This document shows positions 6,833 to 11,850 of a DNA stretch of 11,850 nt, in pieces. The DNA lies in NCBI GenBank assembly GCA_900617975.1, contig UZAE01001715.1, positions 1-11,850 of the forward strand. Direction: 5' to 3'. Under the pieces are notes generated by a model. That model worked only from the letters and a program-made list of their open reading frames with translations, had not been told where the DNA came from and searched no databases. How positions within the stretch are numbered: the first letter of the stretch is position 1; every line of letters begins with the position of its first letter. The translations under genes were made by a program, and so were the position numbers. The stretch is from Rodentolepis nana (taxonomy: Eukaryota; Platyhelminthes; Cestoda; Cyclophyllidea; Hymenolepididae).

Positions 6833-9800
6833 TTAGAGCAACCCTTGCATTTCACGCATAAACTCCTCATAGGCAGCATCCTTGTTTGTGGTCGTGTTGG
6901 CCTTGTTCGTAATCGAGGAACTCGGGCCCGAAACTCCCAGTGCACCGCCTGGAATACTTCCAAGTCGATCTACATAATTAACAAACGCAAATAAACCAAT
7001 TCATTACTCCTCGTTAAATGAGTAGTGCAAAGTTTAAGCGCTTACAGCCAGTTGCACATTTTGGCTTTTACCAGCCAAACGATCTACGTCTTTGCGTACG
7101 GGGTAGATGTTGTCACAAGCTAACATTTTATTAACTCTGAAGCCCATTTAGGAGAGTAATTCCCCCACAACTTACATTGAGCAGGTGAACCCCAATCCCC
7201 ACCCCGAAAGAGACCCCGGTTTGGCATTCACTTTGAAAGAGCAATTTCAATCAGATTATTAATTCAACGCAAAGTGCCGACACTTTTATAATGTACGCAT
7301 CAAATGAAAAATGTTCCCATTGTTTAGCTTTCATATAATCCGATTATGAGCCACCTCTAAGGTATTGAACACTAGACTCTTCGATCATTTGGGCCCAGCA
7401 AGGTGATCGGACTTACAATTTCTTTTAAATGAGCCTGAAGATTACAAACAAACCTAGGAATAAGTGCTTATTATACAACCTTAATCGAAACAACAGGATT
7501 CAAAAACAATCCCATTGATTTTAAATAACTATATATGTTAACCCATTTTAATGTAAATCTGTGACGTGGACACCAAAATCAACTTTAAAATGGCAAAATA
7601 AAGCATGACTGAAAGCACTTACGTGAAGAGGAAAGACCGAATCCACTTCCAGGTCTATTTCTAGTTGCACTAACCCCTCCGCCAACTTTAACGAGACGTC
7701 CTTGGGCATCCTTCACAGTACGACGGACTTTGAGGGAAGTTGGAACAAAGCGGGTAGCATCACCGATAAAATTCTTTATTTGCGGTTTTGCTTCGATTGT
7801 AGTTACAGTGCTGCTAGAAACCTGTTCACTTAATGCTGGATTCATTGTTGGTGGTGCAGATAGAAAAGCCCCTCCTACTTCAATGGAATAAAAAGAGGAT
7901 TTTTAAGACGTCTGGGAGTGCACTCTATGCTTAACAGTAATTCAGATGTCGACTTAAATAGCACAATCTTCGTATGGTTTCTGATCCTTGATCCAATTGA
8001 TACATACATATATACCTATATTCATTACAAGCAATCGAAAAGGGAGGGAGAGAGGAAGACTTACATATTTGTGAACCAATAGCTGTCAAGCATTAGAAGC
8101 CCATTTGAGTGAACTCTAGTAAATGTTATATGCCTCTACAAATCTTATCACCCTGCTCAGTGCCATGACAGCAGGTTGATTTACTCAACTGGTCAGAAAA
8201 TCTATCCAAATCACAGACACCCAACAAAATTGCATGGATCAAATTATAGCAAATAAAAATCAATTATACCATGACCCTTCTTTACTATTTTTGCTCTTCC
8301 ATTTTCAGCTGTGTACAAGAAGAGCTTCCGGATGCCATATTGTTCTTAAGTTTCATAAAAATTTATACATGACCAAAAATAATCAAAACACTGACGATTT
8401 CTCACACTTAACACAATAGAAAGTCAATTAAGTATGGATATGCTATTCCCTACTTCACCACTGGATCAGGTGATCGCGTTCATAGTTTCAATTGCACACA
8501 GCGACTAGGATATGGGTTGGTATTGCTAAATAGTCAATTAAAGGGAACTTACCATTTTGCAAACTACCAACAAGGCCGGTGGCGGGATTAAATCCAGGAG
8601 CAACAATCGCATTCATTGAAGGCAACGGTATCTGCGATGGAGCCAGACCTACAAGTTAAACCAACATAGTATAATTTAGACTATTAGAGCAATCAAAGTG
8701 CTATTTCAATGCGCATCACAACAATAAAAGCCTTTAAGAAAACAAAGCTTTAAAAATTTCAACCACGCATAAATATAAACAAAGCGAAAAGACGGTAGAA
8801 CGTACCAGCAGCAAAATTGGAGTCTTGAAAGTCGTTCTAAAATAAACAGCCCACTTTAATAAAAGGATACGCAAAAGTTATGTAGCTTTAAGTGAAAAAA
8901 TAGCAAAAGTTATCAACCAAATATTCAAAGAATCATAAAAAGGGGATTTACCTCAAATCGAATTCTTCGTTTATTCGGGTCAGTGTCACCACTTTCTGAT
9001 TCGCTGTCTGACAAGTCTGGAATAGGAAGTGGTGGAGGTCCAGGAGGTTTACGAGTAATAGGAACCTGTGGTGCTGAAGGTCCAGGAGCACTGTAGAAAC
9101 AATGAAATAGATAGTACTTAAGATTTGGAATACAATAGGGACTTGAATCGAAAAAAGACTTTTCGCCCTGTTGCTCAAACTTCACAATAAATGTAAGCCC
9201 CGGATATCCAAGACGTCCTTCAAAATAGAACTACGAGTCTCATGAAAATACAGCCACTTTTAGCTTCGTTAACATGGCGCCTGCTCTGGAACAAAGATGG
9301 CGGACAAAATATAGAAAACCAAAAACGTGAAAGGAAATGCTAACCGTTAACGTCTCTTAAATTAATTAATGTTTTGTTATTTAAATTAAACAAGACATAA
9401 TTAATACAGCGAAACTCGAGGGAAACTTGCCAAAGAAAAGAAAAAAGTTCACTCAAATTTGGAAGCATCGTGTCTCAGATTATAAAGAGGTTTCGGAATA
9501 AAAGGCTGGTCTATAGGTTAAGCTATTGCATTACACTAAGATAATCCTAACGAATTTGAATGAGAGAAAATTTACAAGCACTCTCAAAATTGAGATAGTC
9601 TTATGGCCAAATGGCACAAGCCAAGTCCATGCAGGATATGTTCTACTAAGATTTTTAAAAAAATATTAAATGCGATAAAGCATGTTACCTAGTGGGTTTC
9701 TTTAATATTCCTTTGTTGAACGACATGGATATTCCCATTGGTAGTGGTATCTCGGAAGTTTGCAATCCAAGTTGCGATGGGGGGAGATCAGGTAAAGGGA

Positions 9801-10292
9801 TATCAACAGCCTTGGTTCTTTCAGCAAGTTTCACTTGTTCTAATAATAAAAAAAACTATATAATTAAGGATTAAGCAATACCGTGATAGAGCATCATGTC
9901 ATGTCGTCGTTTATCATACTCCTTCCTTGCTCGTAGTAGTTCCTTGGCATACTCCGGGTCTTCTTTTTTCTAAACCAAATCAGACTTCGAAAATCAAAAC
10001 TTACATATAAATTAACAAGATTATCAAATGTTTCAAGAAGACGCTTTCTTTTTCCCTGCAGCACGCGTTCATTAAACTCTGATTGCAAATTCGGTGTGTA
10101 TTCTTGTTTGTCATACATAGAAGCCTCTTCAAGTAGTTGTAGTGCATCCTTGGATTTAAGCACCGCTTGTCGAACAGCTATCCTTTGCTTTTTATTTTTC
10201 TTAAGCTCTCTTTTACGGGCCTCCTTGCGAGCCTGATCGGTAGGATTCATGTACTTCCCACTTTTAGTGGTATTAATCGATCTTCGTCCCAT
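6833..10292 (-). CDS. WBP11: WW domain-binding protein 11 (WBP11/SIPP1), complete, 8 coding exons
   Basis: Nuclear pre-mRNA splicing factor. In mammals it binds PQBP1 and protein phosphatase 1 and accompanies activated spliceosomes. Exons, read on the minus strand: 10292-10005, 9969-9882, 9839-9689, 9090-8952, 8836-8806, 8648-8553, 7874-7623 and 6969-6833. All introns are GT..AG, phases agree at each joint, and the product is 393 aa. I take ATG 10292 rather than the in-frame ATG 10313 because the conserved family start is MGRRS. Residues 1-96 carry the basic, NLS-like N-terminus (MNPTDQARKEARKREL). IPLP motifs lie at 139-142, 156-159 and in exon 6. RKPPGPPP is at 189-196, an acidic SDSESESGDTD at 203-213, and RFVPTSLKVRR at 306-316. 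The C-terminus is KDAAYEEFMREMQGLL. The order matches the human protein, but human WBP11 is about 641 aa, so most of the middle is lost. Identity is based on recognised motifs, not a search. Confidence 0.95.
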
Positions 10293-10355
10293 CGTCAAAG
10301 CGGTACACAGCAAAAACGCAACCAGAATGGCTTGATGGTTGGGCCGCTTACTCAG

Positions 10356-10365
10356 TATATATAAA
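10356..10365 (-). promoter_or_regulatory. TATA-like box upstream of WBP11
   Basis: Read on the minus strand this is TTTATATATA, 64 nt before the WBP11 ATG at 10292. A start of transcription about 30 nt downstream would give a 5' leader of about 35-40 nt. No splice acceptor lies immediately before the ATG, so I see no evidence for a spliced leader there. The position is suitable, but such strings are common in AT-rich DNA. Confidence 0.35.
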
Positions 10366-11281
10366 CAACAACAAAAATGTAATGCAGTAATAATGAAAGC
10401 TTGTTCAGATTAATCACTATTTCTGAAATATTACAACATACATACAATTGCTGAAATAATAATAAATAATAAATAATATTGAAATTACTCGTTAATCACC
10501 GCTTCTTAGAATTCCTGTATTGAAAAATTCAGAAAAAGCTTTATTTGTAATTGAATACCATTAACCACATTACCAATAAATTATTTTATTTAAATGTCAA
10601 TCCCAATAACAGCTTTAAAGATTTCTCGTACTATTCACCATTGGATAGCAATGAATTACTTAAATTACTTTAGCCAAAAAATTTTCCTCGCAGTGCCGTT
10701 GAAAGAAATGTTTCTCAGATTTTAAAAAGATATTAATATACGGTAATAACTGAGTCAATCTATTGAGAGCAAGTCCACCAATTTCAAATATGAACTATAA
10801 CAGAATTATTTATGGTAAAACTCAGTTGCAATAAATCCAAGCACACATTAAGATGGAACACCGGTACCTTGTAAATCTAATTATTTTGAGGGCTACCATC
10901 GGGTGTTCTTGGCAAGATGCAGTGAACTCAAAATTAATTATACATTTAATTAGTTTGATTGCTATCAAACTGTGTTCATTGTTAAAGTCTTGATATCGAG
11001 AATAACGCTGTTCGTAAATAAGTAAATTGTTTTCCCATTTACTTATGACGTCCATTATTGGTTGATAATTTGGATCTTTTAATACACAGGGAGTTGGAAT
11101 AGTTCACCACCATATCCTTGTGTTGTTTGTCAACGCGTATGCTCACCATAATTGACCTTTATTACCACTTTCATATATCTCTACCGTTATATCAGTGGTA
11201 ATGCATTCGCTAACATTTTTGTCCCTTTGTAATTTGGCAAATATTTCTTTTCCGTTCTGTTAACTAATACCTCCATATTCA
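10366..11281. other. AT-rich upstream region of WBP11, no gene recognised
   Basis: It contains AATAATAAATAAT-type runs near 10460-10480 and a 77-codon minus-strand ORF (11055-10822) without recognisable motifs, which I do not accept as a gene. No RNA gene was seen. Confidence 0.55.
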
Positions 11282-11521
11282 TCAGTATTTCCACCTATTC
11301 CACCCAAAACCATAAAGAAATTCACTTTCTCCTTCCTCGTCTACAAAGTTATTGTTCTCCTTAATCTTCTTTATCTCCATCTCTTCTAATTTAATCTCTT
11401 CACGCTCCTCTACCTCGTAATCCATTTCCGGATCTTCCAAATCAAGTCTAGGCTTGAAAGTCAGTTGAAAGCCATCAATTACGCTGCAACTCCATTCATT
11501 CACTTTCTTCTTCTTATTCAT
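11282..11521 (-). CDS. unrecognised acidic ORF, 79 codons
   Basis: MNKKKKVNEWSC.. then an E/D/K-rich stretch (MDYEVEEREEIKLEEMEIKK) that could form a charged helix, ending at a TAA near 11282. An upstream in-frame TGA lies 13 nt before the ATG, so the ORF is self-contained. The coding strand is strongly purine-rich, so the acidic bias may simply reflect base composition. No domain recognised. Confidence 0.2.
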   Translation of the reverse strand: MNKKKKVNEWSCSVIDGFQLTFKPRLDLEDPEMDYEVEEREEIKLEEMEIKKIKENNNFVDEEGESEFLYGFGWNRWKY

Positions 11522-11526
11522 CCCGT

Positions 11527-11551
11527 CATCCCATCATCACCGCCACCACCA
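11527..11551 (+). repeat. CAT/CAC trinucleotide tract
   Basis: Imperfect CAY repeats with one GCC interruption, directly upstream of the acidic minus-strand ORF. Confidence 0.85.
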
Positions 11552-11850
11552 TCACCATCATATCTTGACAGTTGAACGAGTAGGCTTAGTACAAGCAAAT
11601 GGGTCCGTAATCCCCACAACGCCTATCCATCGGCCTCAAGTCACTCTTCGATTGACATCGGGCTCACACCATTTCATTCATCAATGGTCTTGCTATCATA
11701 ACTCAATTTCCCCATCACAGAACTTTCTTTCTTGTTGTGAATTAGAAATCCACTTCACTCGTTTTATTCTAACATGATTTCTATCCACTTTAATGTTTCA
11801 CTTATTGAGTTCAACCTGATGACCTCATTGTTCGCAATGTGACCTCGATA
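11552..11850. other. right edge, unidentified moderately GC-rich sequence
   Basis: Composition at 11560-11690 is richer in GC than most of the window. A 70-codon plus-strand frame (11565-11777) shows no recognisable motif. It may be part of a repeat or an exon continuing beyond the window; I cannot tell which. Confidence 0.4.

Noticed and set aside
7140..7210. Possible extra WBP11 exon in intron 7 (RGGDWGSPAQ before GTAAGT)
   Set aside because: The only nearby acceptor gives a 55-nt exon that would put exon 8 out of frame, and no counterpart is known in the family. A cryptic or poison exon remains possible.
8948..9178. Minus-strand ORF of 76 codons overlapping WBP11 exon 4
   Set aside because: Out-of-frame shadow of the exon and intron sequence; the exon 4 frame is fixed by PPGPPP and the acidic motif.
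10822..11055. Minus-strand ORF of 77 codons upstream of WBP11
   Set aside because: No motif, AT-driven composition and no splice or promoter context.

Overview
The window is AT-rich eukaryotic, almost certainly metazoan, DNA. Its clearest gene is a spliced minus-strand orthologue of WBP11, an animal pre-mRNA splicing factor. Introns of 35 and 42 nt at the 5' end of that gene, then introns of 115 to 678 nt, resemble the intron layout known from parasitic flatworms (schistosomes, tapeworms). That lineage call is inference; no ribosomal or mitochondrial marker is present.

Layout. (1) 1-1410: a 19-C run at the window edge, a possible short plus-strand exon, and two copies of a non-coding retroposon-like repeat (A, B). 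(2) 1404-4101 minus: 5' part of an ankyrin-repeat gene. Two consecutive in-phase exons of exactly 102 nt each encode one ankyrin repeat and are separated by a 1784-nt intron. An N-terminal exon lies at 4101-3997, the middle exons are uncertain, and the 3' end is missing. (3) 4150-6169: AT-rich intergenic DNA with one unexplained 126-codon ORF. (4) 6183-6467: a third repeat copy (C). (5) 6833-10292 minus: WBP11, complete, eight coding exons, 393 residues. (6) 10293-11850: a probable TATA-like promoter for WBP11, AT-rich DNA, then a pyrimidine-biased stretch with an acidic ORF and a CAY trinucleotide tract.

Two things stand out. The first is a family of roughly 285-315 bp elements. Two of the three copies have recognisable target-site duplications (15 bp perfect around B; 13 bp with one mismatch around C). 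All copies end in an A-rich 3' end, and at least copy A can fold its two ends together by a long-range stem. I see no protein-coding capacity and do not recognise the family. The second is a compact WBP11: its two ends and splicing-factor signature motifs are kept, while most of the acidic and proline-rich middle of the vertebrate protein is gone. The two genes lie on the same strand but are separated by about 2.7 kb of non-coding DNA and are not evidently co-transcribed.
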